Program-made: the position numbers and the translations under genes
Part shown: piece after piece, positions 1 through 7,199 of the stretch
How the letters are laid out: every line of letters starts with the position of its first letter
Numbering within the stretch: position 1 is the stretch's first letter
Source: CAZGUG01 sp964529035
GTDB taxonomy: Bacteria; Bacillota; Clostridia; Ch29
DNA: 15,136 nucleotides
Assembly: GCA_964529035.1 (NCBI GenBank)
Contig: CAZGUG010000049.1
Span: forward strand, 1 to 15,136
Direction of reading: 5' to 3'
The notes under the pieces: model-generated
Told to the model about the DNA's origin: nothing
What the model saw: the letters and a program-made list of their open reading frames with translations, nothing else
Database searches by the model: none

Positions 1-55
1 CCGGAGCTTGCATCCCTTGTTACCGTGACGGTACACGAGTATATAGAAGCCGTGG
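1..55 (+). repeat. Direct repeat copy A (55 bp, exact)
   Basis: This stretch is identical to 496-550, 495 bp downstream, exactly 165 codons and in the same reading frame. It lies inside the partial tandem-repeat gene and marks the boundary of its repeat unit. The copy may extend upstream of base 1. Confidence 0.9.
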
Positions 56-576
56 AAGAGGCATACCAAAACGCTGTGAATATCGGAGCCGGGGCGGTCA
101 AACTCGGCCTGGGGCATGAGATTTCAATCGGCAAGTCTACAGGTTACAGCCAAAAGGACGGCAGCGAGACCCTGCCGGCTGCACAGGTTGATACTGTAAT
201 GGCTGCCGTCGCCTTTGACGAAGACGGAAAGGTTGTAGGAACCATAATTGACACTGCGCAGACCAAGGTTGAGTTCAGCAAAGAAGGAAAGGTAACAACC
301 GACAAGAATGGCGAATTCAAGACGAAGGTTGAGCTTGGGGACGAATACGGAATGATAAACGCATCCTCAATCAAAATGAACTGGTATGAGCAGATAGCCG
401 AGCTTGAGAAGTGGATGACCGGCAAAACGGTTGACGAGATAAAGGCCATGAAGGTCAAGCAGAGTGACGCGTCCCATCCGGCGGTACCCGACGTGCCGGA
501 GCTTGCATCCCTTGTTACCGTGACGGTACACGAGTATATAGAAGCCGTGGCCGAAGCCTACGATAACGCGAAATAA
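1..576 (+). CDS. 3' end of a repeat-containing, probably extracellular FMN_bind-like protein (partial)
   Basis: The frame is open from base 1, so the gene begins upstream; 191 residues and a TAA stop are visible. The visible part holds one whole ~165-residue unit and the beginning of the next. The sequence PELASLVTVTVHEYIEAV occurs at the start and again 165 residues later, so the protein is a tandem-repeat protein. Each unit has a GLGHEISIGKS segment, a VDTVMAAVAFDEDGKVVG strand pair, a KTKVELGDEYGM segment and a WYEQIAELEKWMTGKTVDEI helix. This layout resembles domains often found beside apbE in Clostridia, and I infer a distant relation to FMN_bind/PplA-type domains. The [ST]GA[ST] flavinylation motif that ApbE modifies is absent from the visible part. 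The stop at 574-576 is followed by a terminator. Acidic composition and lack of Cys fit an exported protein, but the signal peptide is outside the window. Function is not established. Confidence 0.7.
   Translation, partial: PELASLVTVTVHEYIEAVEEAYQNAVNIGAGAVKLGLGHEISIGKSTGYSQKDGSETLPAAQVDTVMAAVAFDEDGKVVGTIIDTAQTKVEFSKEGKVTTDKNGEFKTKVELGDEYGMINASSIKMNWYEQIAELEKWMTGKTVDEIKAMKVKQSDASHPAVPDVPELASLVTVTVHEYIEAVAEAYDNAK
496..550 (+). repeat. Direct repeat copy B (55 bp, exact)
   Basis: Second copy of the 55-bp repeat at 1-55. The match ends at base 550, after which the codons diverge (GAAGAG versus GCCGAA) and the protein stops within eight codons. Identity of synonymous positions too suggests recent duplication or gene conversion. 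Confidence 0.9.
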
Positions 577-620
577 TGCTAAGGGGACATGCCTCTATCC
601 AATATACCTTGTTGCGGGGT

Positions 621-644
621 GGAAGGGCTGTTCCCTTCCTTTTT
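621..644 (+). terminator. Intrinsic terminator after the repeat-protein gene
   Basis: A 7-bp stem GGAAGGG/CCCTTCC (621-627 with 633-639) encloses a 5-nt loop and is followed directly by five T at 640-644. It lies 45 bp after the upstream stop codon and 50 bp before the first apbE. It should end or reduce transcription of the upstream gene; apbE expression then needs read-through or its own promoter. Confidence 0.75.
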
Positions 645-693
645 CTCTTGTTTATATGGGCGTATTCCATTATTATTAATTAAGGTGGTATTA

Positions 694-1788
694 ATGAGAA
701 GAAAAGCAGCAAACCTGATAATAATAATACTTGTGCCGGCGCTTCTTTTGACAGGATGCCGGACGGGCCGAAACATCCGGTATCAAAAATATAGCGACAG
801 TTTTTTTGATACCTTTGATACGCTAATTAATATTACAGCATACGTTCAAAGTGAGCAGGGGTTCAATGATTATTTCGAAAAAGCCAAAGACCGTTTTGAA
901 AAGCTTCACAGGTTGTTTGATATATACAACGAATACGAGGGTATGAACAATTTAAGGACGATAAACAAAAATGCGGGCATAAGGCCTGTAAAGGTTGACA
1001 GGGAAATAATAGACCTGATTATTTTTGCCAAGGAGTGGTGCCGGCACACGGACGGCAGAGTAAACGTGGCAATGGGGTCGGTGCTTGAGATATGGCACAG
1101 ATACCGCCGGCAGGGGCTGGATGATCCTTCAAGCGCAGAACTGCCGCCTGGGGATGAACTGGAGGAAGCTTCAAAACATACCGATATCGACAGGATAATA
1201 GTGGACACCGATGAGGGTACCGTATTCCTTGAGGATGAATGTATGAGCCTTGACGTTGGTGCAGTGGCAAAGGGTTTTGCGGTTGAGATAGTAGCCAAAG
1301 AGCTGATGGAAGCGGGTCTGGAGTCAGGAATTGTAAATGCCGGCGGTAATATACGGGTAATCGGCAAGCCCCTTGACGGAATCAGGGAGCGCTGGGGCAT
1401 AGGCATACAGGACCCGGAAAAGTTCATAGTCTCGGAAGACGGTGACAACCTTTTGGATATTTTATATATTAATGATGCTTCGGTGGTAAGCAGCGGCGAT
1501 TACCAGAGGTACTATGTGGTGGACGATGAAATAGTCCACCACCTGATTGACCCGGATACGCTTATGCCGGGAGTGCATAACAAAGCGGTTACGGTAGTGA
1601 CCGGGGATTCGGGGCTGGCTGACATACTGTCCACCGCCGTGTTTTTAATGCCCTATGAAAAGGGTGCTGCCTTTGTGGAAGGCCTTGACGGTGTTGAAGC
1701 CATATGGGTCATGCGGGACGGAAGGGTGGAAGTAACCGACGGCTTAAAAAAAATACTCAAAAGTTACGGTGCAGCGGGAGCCAGGTAA
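694..1788 (+). CDS. apbE: Lipoprotein FAD:protein FMN transferase (ApbE family), FDT-type
   Basis: ApbE enzymes use FAD and Mg2+ to attach FMN through a phosphoester bond to Thr/Ser of exported redox proteins. I chose ATG 694 (364 aa) over the more upstream in-frame ATG at 589 because AAGGTGG (683-689) sits just before it and it begins with a lipoprotein signal: MRRK, a hydrophobic stretch, then LLTGC with the lipidated Cys at residue 22. The family core is complete: DVGAVAKGFAVE, NAGGNIR, SSGDYQRYY, HHLIDPDTLMPG and the metal-site segment ADILSTAVF. The N-terminal MGT of standard ApbE is replaced by FDTFDT, typical of a clostridial subfamily. It should act on the outer face of the membrane. 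It is followed 67 bp later by a second, different apbE. Substrate is not shown by the sequence; the neighbouring repeat protein is a candidate but lacks the usual acceptor motif in view. Confidence 0.9.
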   Translation: MRRKAANLIIIILVPALLLTGCRTGRNIRYQKYSDSFFDTFDTLINITAYVQSEQGFNDYFEKAKDRFEKLHRLFDIYNEYEGMNNLRTINKNAGIRPVKVDREIIDLIIFAKEWCRHTDGRVNVAMGSVLEIWHRYRRQGLDDPSSAELPPGDELEEASKHTDIDRIIVDTDEGTVFLEDECMSLDVGAVAKGFAVEIVAKELMEAGLESGIVNAGGNIRVIGKPLDGIRERWGIGIQDPEKFIVSEDGDNLLDILYINDASVVSSGDYQRYYVVDDEIVHHLIDPDTLMPGVHNKAVTVVTGDSGLADILSTAVFLMPYEKGAAFVEGLDGVEAIWVMRDGRVEVTDGLKKILKSYGAAGAR

Positions 1789-1855
1789 GGGTATAAGTGT
1801 GCTGTATTGTTTATAATAAATAAGAGGCGATATCACCAAAAACGGGAGAGAATAA

Positions 1856-2920
1856 ATGAGGGTAAGAAGCAGGCTGTTTTTGTTGACATTTTGCATAGTA
1901 ATACTCATTACATCAGGTTGCCGGAGGGATAATGCAGCTTCACGGTATGACACCGTGGAAAAAACGGAATTTTTAATGGGTACGGTGGTAACCATAAAGG
2001 TTTTTGACCAGGACACCGACAAAGGCGGCAGGGCGGCCGAAAGGGCCCTGGAAAAAATCAGGCAGATAGAAGGCCTCATGAGTCTTGATATTGGTGGCAG
2101 CGAAGCAAACATTATAAACGAAGGGGCCGGGGACAAAGCGGTCAGGGTAAGCGATGACACTTTGCAGGTTATTCAAAAGGGCGTATATTACGGTAACTTG
2201 TCCGGGGGGTTGTTCGACATTACGGTGGGACCGCTGGTGAAACTCTGGGGCATAGGAACCGAGGATGCCAAAATACCCGAAACCAACCGGCTTGAAGCTG
2301 CCCTTGATCTTGTGGACTACAAAGCCGTGGAAATTGTAGATGATGCAGGCGAAATTTTTTTAAAAAGACCCGGAATGAAGATTGACCTTGGAGGGATTGC
2401 GAAGGGCTACGCAGCCGACGAGGCTAGAAAAGTACTAATCTCGGAAGGGATCGAACATGCAATAATAAACCTTGGGGGAAATGTGCTGACGCTTGGTGAA
2501 AGGTTTGACGGCGGACCATGGAACATAGGCATCAAGGACCCGTATGAGCCGTCCGGCAGTTTGCTGGGGGTTGTAAGGGTGGAGGACAAAACGGTTGTTA
2601 CCTCGGGGGATTATGAAAGGTATTTTGAAAAGGACGGAAGGCGTTACCATCATATCTTAAACCCCTTTACCGGTTTTCCCGGAGAGAACGAAATTAAGGG
2701 AGCAACCATCATAACCGGTTCTTCCACTGATGCCGATGCCCTTTCAACCATGGTGTTTTTGATGGGTACCCGGAGGGGCATGGAGCTACTGGAAAGCCTG
2801 GAAGGTGTCCAGGCCATTATTGTGACCAGGGACAAGCAGGTGTTTGTAACCCAGGGGTTGGAAGATGAGTTCGGTTTACAGAAGAAGGACTACAGCTTAA
2901 GACAGGTGGGGTCTGAATGA
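1856..2920 (+). CDS. apbE: Lipoprotein FAD:protein FMN transferase (ApbE family), MGT-type
   Basis: This is a second ApbE of 354 aa with its own lipoprotein signal (hydrophobic segment, lipobox ITSGC). It has the standard TEFLMGTVVTIKVF start of the mature domain, DLGGIAKGYAADEA, NLGGNVLTLG, TSGDYERYF, HHILNPFTG and the metal-binding DADALSTMVFLMG. The usual Asp of the HHIxDP motif is Asn here, which I note but do not regard as inactivating. GGGAGAG lies 6 bp before the ATG. The TGA stop overlaps the ATG of the next gene (ATGA, 2917-2920), so the two are translationally coupled. It is only moderately similar to the preceding ApbE, so the pair is not a recent duplication and the two may have different acceptor proteins. 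Confidence 0.93.
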   Translation: MRVRSRLFLLTFCIVILITSGCRRDNAASRYDTVEKTEFLMGTVVTIKVFDQDTDKGGRAAERALEKIRQIEGLMSLDIGGSEANIINEGAGDKAVRVSDDTLQVIQKGVYYGNLSGGLFDITVGPLVKLWGIGTEDAKIPETNRLEAALDLVDYKAVEIVDDAGEIFLKRPGMKIDLGGIAKGYAADEARKVLISEGIEHAIINLGGNVLTLGERFDGGPWNIGIKDPYEPSGSLLGVVRVEDKTVVTSGDYERYFEKDGRRYHHILNPFTGFPGENEIKGATIITGSSTDADALSTMVFLMGTRRGMELLESLEGVQAIIVTRDKQVFVTQGLEDEFGLQKKDYSLRQVGSE

Positions 2921-3426
2921 AAAGAACAAAAAAAATGGCACTGCTTGCCATGCTTGTGTCTGTGGCGCTGGTACTCCATGTGGTAGAAAACCTGCTGCCC
3001 ATTCCCTATATAGCTCCGGGTGTTAAACTTGGGCTTGCCAACATAGTGTCGTTGATGGCCATAATAATATTTGGGTTCAAAGAAGCACTCATTATAGTAC
3101 TGCTGCGTACGTTCCTCGGTTCGCTGCTGGGTGGGGTGCTCTCCAATTTCTTTTTCGGCGCCGCCGGAGGTATCCTGAGCACGGTGGTCATGTACCTGAT
3201 GTACAGGTTTACCGGTACCAAATTCAGCCTGGTGGGGATAAGCGTTGCAGGGGCTGTTGCCCATAACGTCGGCCAGCTGTTTGTAGCCAGCGTTATAGTG
3301 GAAAATTTCGGGTTGTATCTTTACCTTCCGGTATTGATGATATCTGCGGTAATTACCGGTACTTTTATTGGCTTTACGGCGGTGTACCTGAAGGAAATGA
3401 CGAATAAGAGCATCAACTATCATTAA
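2917..3426 (+). CDS. Gx transporter family / heptaprenyl diphosphate synthase component I membrane protein
   Basis: This is a 169-aa membrane protein with about five to six hydrophobic segments. Conserved family stretches are visible: APGVKLGLANIVSLMAI, the RTFLGSLLGG turn and AHNVGQLFVAS. It fits the family named Hpre_diP_synt_I/COG4769, now usually called Gx transporter family, whose fold recalls ECF-transporter S components. From memory, the EetB protein of flavin-based extracellular electron transfer loci belongs to the same family; this should be verified. The start codon overlaps the stop of apbE, and the next gene, a polyprenyl synthase, begins 17 bp after its end, so the three form one operon. 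The substrate is unknown; involvement in quinone or isoprenoid supply is inferred from the neighbour. Confidence 0.85.
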   Translation: MKRTKKMALLAMLVSVALVLHVVENLLPIPYIAPGVKLGLANIVSLMAIIIFGFKEALIIVLLRTFLGSLLGGVLSNFFFGAAGGILSTVVMYLMYRFTGTKFSLVGISVAGAVAHNVGQLFVASVIVENFGLYLYLPVLMISAVITGTFIGFTAVYLKEMTNKSINYH

Positions 3427-3443
3427 AGGTGTAGGTGATTTGA

Positions 3444-4412
3444 TTGAAACGCTGGGAATTAAACCCGTTTGTATATAAAGGACTAATTAAAGTGGAACAA
3501 AAGCTGAAGAAGGAAGCGCGTTCCAGGAATGAAATAATACGGTCTATACTGCTTCGGCTGGTGGACGCGGGGGGCAAACGTTTAAGGCCTGCATTGGTGC
3601 TTTTGTGCGGCGGCTACGGCGGGGTTGATATGGGAAGGCTGGTACCGCTGGCCGCGTCGGTGGAAATGATACACATGGCAACACTGATGCATGACGATAT
3701 TATAGACGACGCCGATTACAGAAGGGGTGTGGAGACCACCCATAAAAAGTGGGACACCCATACCGCAATATTTGCCGGTGATTATCTCTTAAGCAAGGCC
3801 TTCGGACTGATAACCGAAAAAGCAGCCTTTGACGAATCGGCGTTGATGGCGAAAGCTTTTAAACTGATTTGCGAAGGTGAAATTGAGCAATACTATACCA
3901 GAAACCGGATAAATACAAGTGTTAGAAGGTACCTGGCAAGAATCCGTTACAAGACCGCGATGCTTTTTTCAATGAGCTGTCACCTGGGAGCCAGCCTGTC
4001 CGATCTTTCGGTGGAGGAAAAGAGAATTCTGAAAAATTACGGAATGCATCTGGGCATGGTGTTTCAAATCCAGGATGACCTTTTGGATATTCTTGCCGGT
4101 GACAGGCAATTGGGCAAACCGGCAGCAAACGACGTACGCCAGGGGATATACACCCTGCCGGTTATATATACGCTGAACAGCAAGAAATACGGAAGGGATA
4201 TGAAAAAGCTGCTCCAGGAAAGCAACAGGCTGGAAGAAATGCTTGACGATATTGTGATTATGGTACGGGACAGCGGGTCGATAGAAAAGTCAAGGGCCCT
4301 GCAGCAGAAGTATGTCAAAAAGGCGAAATATGCGATACAAGGCCTTACCCGAAATGCGTATTCCGAGGCATTGGAAGAGCTGCTGCTGTTCACGGCGGAC
4401 AGGGAAAAATAG
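3444..4412 (+). CDS. Long-chain trans-polyprenyl diphosphate synthase (HepT-like)
   Basis: This 322-aa enzyme of the trans-isoprenyl diphosphate synthase family condenses isopentenyl diphosphate onto allylic diphosphates. Seen directly: GGKRLRP (residues 43-49, diphosphate binding), the first Asp-rich motif DDIID (84-88) in the context LMHDDIIDDADYRRG, GDYLLSKAF (112-120), and the second Asp-rich motif DDLLD (211-215) followed by GKPAANDVRQGIYTLP. The residues four and five before the first motif are small (Ala79, Thr80), which in this family goes with long products, such as C35 or longer for menaquinone. The start is TTG at 3444 behind AAAGGTGTAGGTG. It is the last gene of the apbE-apbE-Gx operon and is followed by a terminator. 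Whether the product feeds menaquinone or another lipid is not shown here. Confidence 0.93.
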   Translation: MKRWELNPFVYKGLIKVEQKLKKEARSRNEIIRSILLRLVDAGGKRLRPALVLLCGGYGGVDMGRLVPLAASVEMIHMATLMHDDIIDDADYRRGVETTHKKWDTHTAIFAGDYLLSKAFGLITEKAAFDESALMAKAFKLICEGEIEQYYTRNRINTSVRRYLARIRYKTAMLFSMSCHLGASLSDLSVEEKRILKNYGMHLGMVFQIQDDLLDILAGDRQLGKPAANDVRQGIYTLPVIYTLNSKKYGRDMKKLLQESNRLEEMLDDIVIMVRDSGSIEKSRALQQKYVKKAKYAIQGLTRNAYSEALEELLLFTADREK

Positions 4413-4455
4413 GGGTTGTCATATAACAATACGTATTATATAATGAACTCTGAGA

Positions 4456-4489
4456 AACAAGAGCCGGCAGGGGCTCTTTGTTCATTTTT
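4456..4489 (+). terminator. Intrinsic terminator closing the apbE-Gx-polyprenyl synthase operon
   Basis: A GAGCC/GGCTC core stem (4461-4465 with 4472-4476) is extended by AACAA pairing with TTTGTT with one bulged T, and is followed by five T at 4485-4489. It lies 44 bp after the stop of the polyprenyl synthase gene. The AT-rich stretch from here to 4570 shows no promoter I would defend. Confidence 0.75.
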
Positions 4490-4586
4490 GTTTAAATATA
4501 ACTAAATTTGAGGCTATATAAAAATTTTTTAACATCAACTGCCGGATAGTAAGAGTTTTTTATTATGTGTTAGGGGGATGCTGTTC

Positions 4587-5054
4587 ATGACAAATGAGAA
4601 TGAACTCCTGAAGCTTTACAAAAAACTTAAAAGTAACGAAGTAAGAAGGCTGGTGGCCGTTACCAGGAAACTGCAGCAGAAATACGGGCCCCAGGTGGCT
4701 GACGAGATTGCAGAGGTGCTGACGGAAGACGCCCATGATAAATGGAACAATATGGACAAGGGAGACGCCGGCCTGAAAGAACTGTACAGACTGATGTGGG
4801 AAAAGCGGGGCGGTGTTATTGAAAGGGAAGTAGTGACAGATGAGGATAACCAGCTGCGGCTCAGGGTAAACAGGTGTTTCTTTGCCGACGAGTATAAAAA
4901 GCTTAACGCTCAGGACCTAGGGTACAGGTACTGCTGCATGTGCGAGTACCCGGTGGTTGACGTGTTTAACCCCAGGATAAGATTCAGAAGGCATGATACC
5001 CTGATGCAAAACGCGGGCTGCTGCGACCACTGTTACAGGATTATTGAGGAATAA
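4587..5054 (+). CDS. L-2-amino-thiazoline-4-carboxylate (ATC) hydrolase-like family protein
   Basis: This is a 155-aa soluble protein. ATG 4587 is preferred to the in-frame ATG at 4578 because AGGGGGA (4572-4578) lies at proper spacing from 4587 and overlaps 4578. The N-terminal third is a charged helical region. The C-terminal part carries the pattern I associate with the ATC hydrolase family: a Cys-Phe-Phe segment (Cys97), LGYRYCCMCEYP (Cys116, 117, 119), FNPRIRFRRHDTLM, and a CCDHC cluster (Cys145, 146, 149). The founding member opens the thiazoline ring of ATC on the way to L-cysteine, but most family members are uncharacterised. The clustered Cys residues could also indicate metal binding. 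It stands alone between two terminators. Family assignment is from recalled motif shape; function is tentative. Confidence 0.65.
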   Translation: MTNENELLKLYKKLKSNEVRRLVAVTRKLQQKYGPQVADEIAEVLTEDAHDKWNNMDKGDAGLKELYRLMWEKRGGVIEREVVTDEDNQLRLRVNRCFFADEYKKLNAQDLGYRYCCMCEYPVVDVFNPRIRFRRHDTLMQNAGCCDHCYRIIEE

Positions 5055-5056
5055 AC

Positions 5057-5089
5057 AAAAAAGGACGGCTGAAACAGCCGTCCTTTTTT
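5057..5089. terminator. Bidirectional intrinsic terminator between convergent genes
   Basis: A perfect 14-bp stem (5057-5070 with 5076-5089) has a 5-nt loop. It is A-rich on the left and T-rich on the right, so it gives a U-tract in both directions. It starts 2 bp after the stop of the ATC-hydrolase-like gene. On the minus strand its end overlaps the TAA stop (5088-5090) of the AlaX-like gene. Confidence 0.93.
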
Positions 5090-6287
5090 AGTTATATGCT
5101 TCAAGCACCGCTTCATGCAGCATATCCAGCACCGGTTGCGCCTTATCGGTGCTGTCAAATCCCCCCTGTACCACGCTGCTACCGCCGCCGCCCCTGCCGC
5201 CTACAGCTGACATGACGGCATTAAAGGGTTTGCGCATATCCAAGTCTATATTCTCCGACCTGCATGCAATTATCTGATTTTTCCGCCCGGCGGTGCAAAG
5301 CAGTGCGATACAGCTCCTTTGTGATGCAATGGCCGAAGCCAGGGTGCGCACTTCCTCGAAGGGCCGGTCAATGAACAGATGTTTTATTATCCTGATACCG
5401 CCTGCTTCCGATGTTTCCCGGACCATATCCTTTGCCTGGCATTCGCATAGCTCTGTCTTCAGTTCACCCACGGTCTTTGATAGGCTCTTGGTGTCGGACA
5501 GGATTTTTTCCACCATGTCCACTGTTTCATAGTCCCTAACCGAAAGCAGTGAGGAAATTCTGCCCAGCGCCTCGTTCTTGAGGCTGTAATCCTCAAGGGC
5601 GCGTTCGCCGCACACGAATTCCACACGGGTATTGCCGCCGCTTTTTTCGAAGCGTATTACTTTAATCAGCCCAATGCTTCCGGTACACTTCGGGTGTGTA
5701 CCTCCGCAGGGAGTGTAATCAAAGCCTTCAATCTCCACGATTCTTATGTCGGTATCTACGGCCGGAGGTTTGCGAAGGGGCAGCTCCGCCAAATCTTCCG
5801 GTTTAACCGTATAGGTTTTAATGGGAATGTTTTCAAAGACAGTTCTGTTGGCCAGTTCCTCCGCCTTTTTAATATGTACTTCCGTCAGGTCATGCCTGTT
5901 CAAATCTATGGATACATATCGGCTGCCCAGATGAAATCCCACAGTATCCGCTCGGACCGTTTTGTGGAAGCAGGATGACAGTATATGCTGTCCTGCATGC
6001 TGCTGCATGTGGTCAAAACGACGCTCCCAGTCAATTCTGCCTTTGACGGTATCGGTTTTAAGCCGGTTTTCCAGTACATGTACAATAACACCCTCGTCCT
6101 CGATTGCGTCAGTAACCGGTATACCGTTAAGCCATCCGGTATCACAGGGCTGGCCGCCTCCGGTGGGGTAAAACAAAGTGCGGTCAAGCACTACCCGGAA
6201 GCCTTTTTCGTTTCTGGTTTGTTCTAAAAGCCTGGCGGTGAAGTCGGCGGAATAAGCGTTTTCCCTGTACAGTTTTACTGTGTCCAT
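5088..6287 (-). CDS. AlaX-type alanyl-tRNA editing protein with DHHA1-like C-terminus
   Basis: This free-standing relative of the editing half of alanyl-tRNA synthetase hydrolyses mischarged tRNA-Ala (Ser or Gly). I chose the ATG whose first base is 6287 (399 aa), since AAAGGAG (6294-6300, minus strand) precedes it by 6 bp; the frame is open much further upstream but without a ribosome site. Seen directly: FYPTGGGQPCDTG (residues 39-51), the zinc motif HAGQH (His97, His101) and CGGTH (Cys194, His198), which are the four expected zinc ligands. A central helical region (about 245-290) is followed by a C-terminal DHHA1-like domain ending in GGRGGGGSSVVQGG. This long form matches AlaX proteins carrying DHHA1. 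It is divergent from the amidase-like gene, with 130 bp between their starts. Confidence 0.92.
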   Translation of the reverse strand: MDTVKLYRENAYSADFTARLLEQTRNEKGFRVVLDRTLFYPTGGGQPCDTGWLNGIPVTDAIEDEGVIVHVLENRLKTDTVKGRIDWERRFDHMQQHAGQHILSSCFHKTVRADTVGFHLGSRYVSIDLNRHDLTEVHIKKAEELANRTVFENIPIKTYTVKPEDLAELPLRKPPAVDTDIRIVEIEGFDYTPCGGTHPKCTGSIGLIKVIRFEKSGGNTRVEFVCGERALEDYSLKNEALGRISSLLSVRDYETVDMVEKILSDTKSLSKTVGELKTELCECQAKDMVRETSEAGGIRIIKHLFIDRPFEEVRTLASAIASQRSCIALLCTAGRKNQIIACRSENIDLDMRKPFNAVMSAVGGRGGGGSSVVQGGFDSTDKAQPVLDMLHEAVLEAYN

Positions 6288-6417
6288 GGCAAGCTCCTTT
6301 CTCATGGTCTCTATATAGTAGTGTATCAGGTATAGAGGCTGTATTACAAGCTTAAAGGGAGCACAGCCGGATGGCAATAGGCCAATTAATAACATATTAT
6401 ATAGTGGAGGTGATGGG

Positions 6418-7119
6418 ATGAAAATATGTGTTGATCCGGGACACGGCGGAAATGACCCGGGTTTGCAGGCCTTTGGATTGATGGAGAAGAACGTTTGCCT
6501 TGACATTGCGGTCAAGCTGAAAGAACTGCTTGAGCATGAGAACGTCCAGGTGGTTCTTACCAGAAACAGGGATGAAACCCTGGAACCTTCAGAACGGACA
6601 GAAAGAATAAACCGGTCCGGAGCAGATTATGCAATATCAATACACTGCAATGGGGGAGCGGTATCGGCAAAGGGAGTGGAAACGGTATACGGTCAAGGCA
6701 CTTCGGCGGGCAAGGAAATGGCGGAAAGCATACTAAAGGAAATTGCCAACCTGGGTGTTGAAAAAAGAAGGGCATACAGCAAACTCAATGCCAAGAGGGA
6801 GGATTATTATTTTTTTATCAGGGAAACCAGTGTGACCACCGTACTGGTAAAAACGGCATTTTTGACAAACCCGTCGGATAACCGTATGCTTTCACAAAAT
6901 TCCTTCAGGAAGAAGATCGCCAACGCTATTGCCACCGGTATTTTTAATATAATTGAAATAAACGAGCAGAAAGGAGGTCATTGGGCTCTGCCGTATTATA
7001 CCGGTTTAAAAGAAGAGGGACTTATAAGGGACGAGTATCCCCTTGACAAGAGTGTAAGCTGGGGTGAGCTATCAATGGTACTTTACCACCTGCTTGAAAA
7101 GCTGAAAATAAAGGAATAG
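6418..7119 (+). CDS. Amidase_3-like protein with SLH-like tail; catalytic Glu replaced by Lys
   Basis: Amidase_3 enzymes are zinc N-acetylmuramoyl-L-alanine amidases cutting the lactyl-peptide bond of peptidoglycan. The three zinc ligands are visible in this 233-aa protein: His9 in DPGHGG, Glu23 in GLMEKNV and His76 in SIHCNGG. The fourth conserved position, the catalytic Glu of the usual VLVETGFLTN-type motif, is Lys145 (codon AAA at 6850-6852) within VLVKTAFLTN. The protein may therefore bind but not cut peptidoglycan. Residues about 187-230 (HWALPYYTGLKEEGLI through SWGELSMVLYHLL) resemble one S-layer homology repeat. There is no signal peptide: the fold begins at residue 1. This is more like phage or sporulation-type amidases than secreted autolysins. 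GTGGAGGTGATG precedes the start. Confidence 0.85.
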   Translation: MKICVDPGHGGNDPGLQAFGLMEKNVCLDIAVKLKELLEHENVQVVLTRNRDETLEPSERTERINRSGADYAISIHCNGGAVSAKGVETVYGQGTSAGKEMAESILKEIANLGVEKRRAYSKLNAKREDYYFFIRETSVTTVLVKTAFLTNPSDNRMLSQNSFRKKIANAIATGIFNIIEINEQKGGHWALPYYTGLKEEGLIRDEYPLDKSVSWGELSMVLYHLLEKLKIKE

Positions 7120-7137
7120 GTTGGATATTAGGCGTAT

Positions 7138-7165
7138 TTGAAAATCCGGCGATGAGTGGTATAAT
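7138..7165 (+). promoter_or_regulatory. Sigma-A-type promoter for the ECF S-component gene
   Basis: TTGAAA (7138-7143) and a perfect TATAAT (7160-7165) are separated by 16 bp. Transcription should start near 7172, giving a leader of about 28 nt with AGGGGGG at 7185-7191. The leader is too short for a riboswitch. Confidence 0.75.
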
Positions 7166-7199
7166 TTATTAAAAGATAAAACTCAGGGGGGAACAACGG

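Noticed and set aside
144..458. Minus-strand open frame opposite the repeat protein, and similar long shadow frames elsewhere (906-1448, 11453-12229)
   Set aside because: They lie opposite genes with clear family motifs, lack ribosome sites and have low-complexity Ser/Pro-rich or unrecognisable translations.
648..676. Promoter TTGTTT-17-TATTAT before the first apbE
   Set aside because: Transcription would begin at about the ribosome site, leaving almost no leader, and the -35 match is weak.
589..693. Upstream extension of the first apbE from ATG 589
   Set aside because: It would run through the terminator at 621-644 and lacks a ribosome site. ATG 694 has AAGGTGG and starts a proper lipoprotein signal.
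1808..1817. TATAAT with a nearby TG between the two apbE genes
   Set aside because: No -35 match at 16-18 bp and the TG is one base off the extended -10 position. The AT-rich gap makes a chance match likely.
6288..6417. Divergent promoters between the AlaX-like and amidase-like genes
   Set aside because: AT-rich hexamers are present on both strands, but no pair of boxes with good match and spacing stood out.
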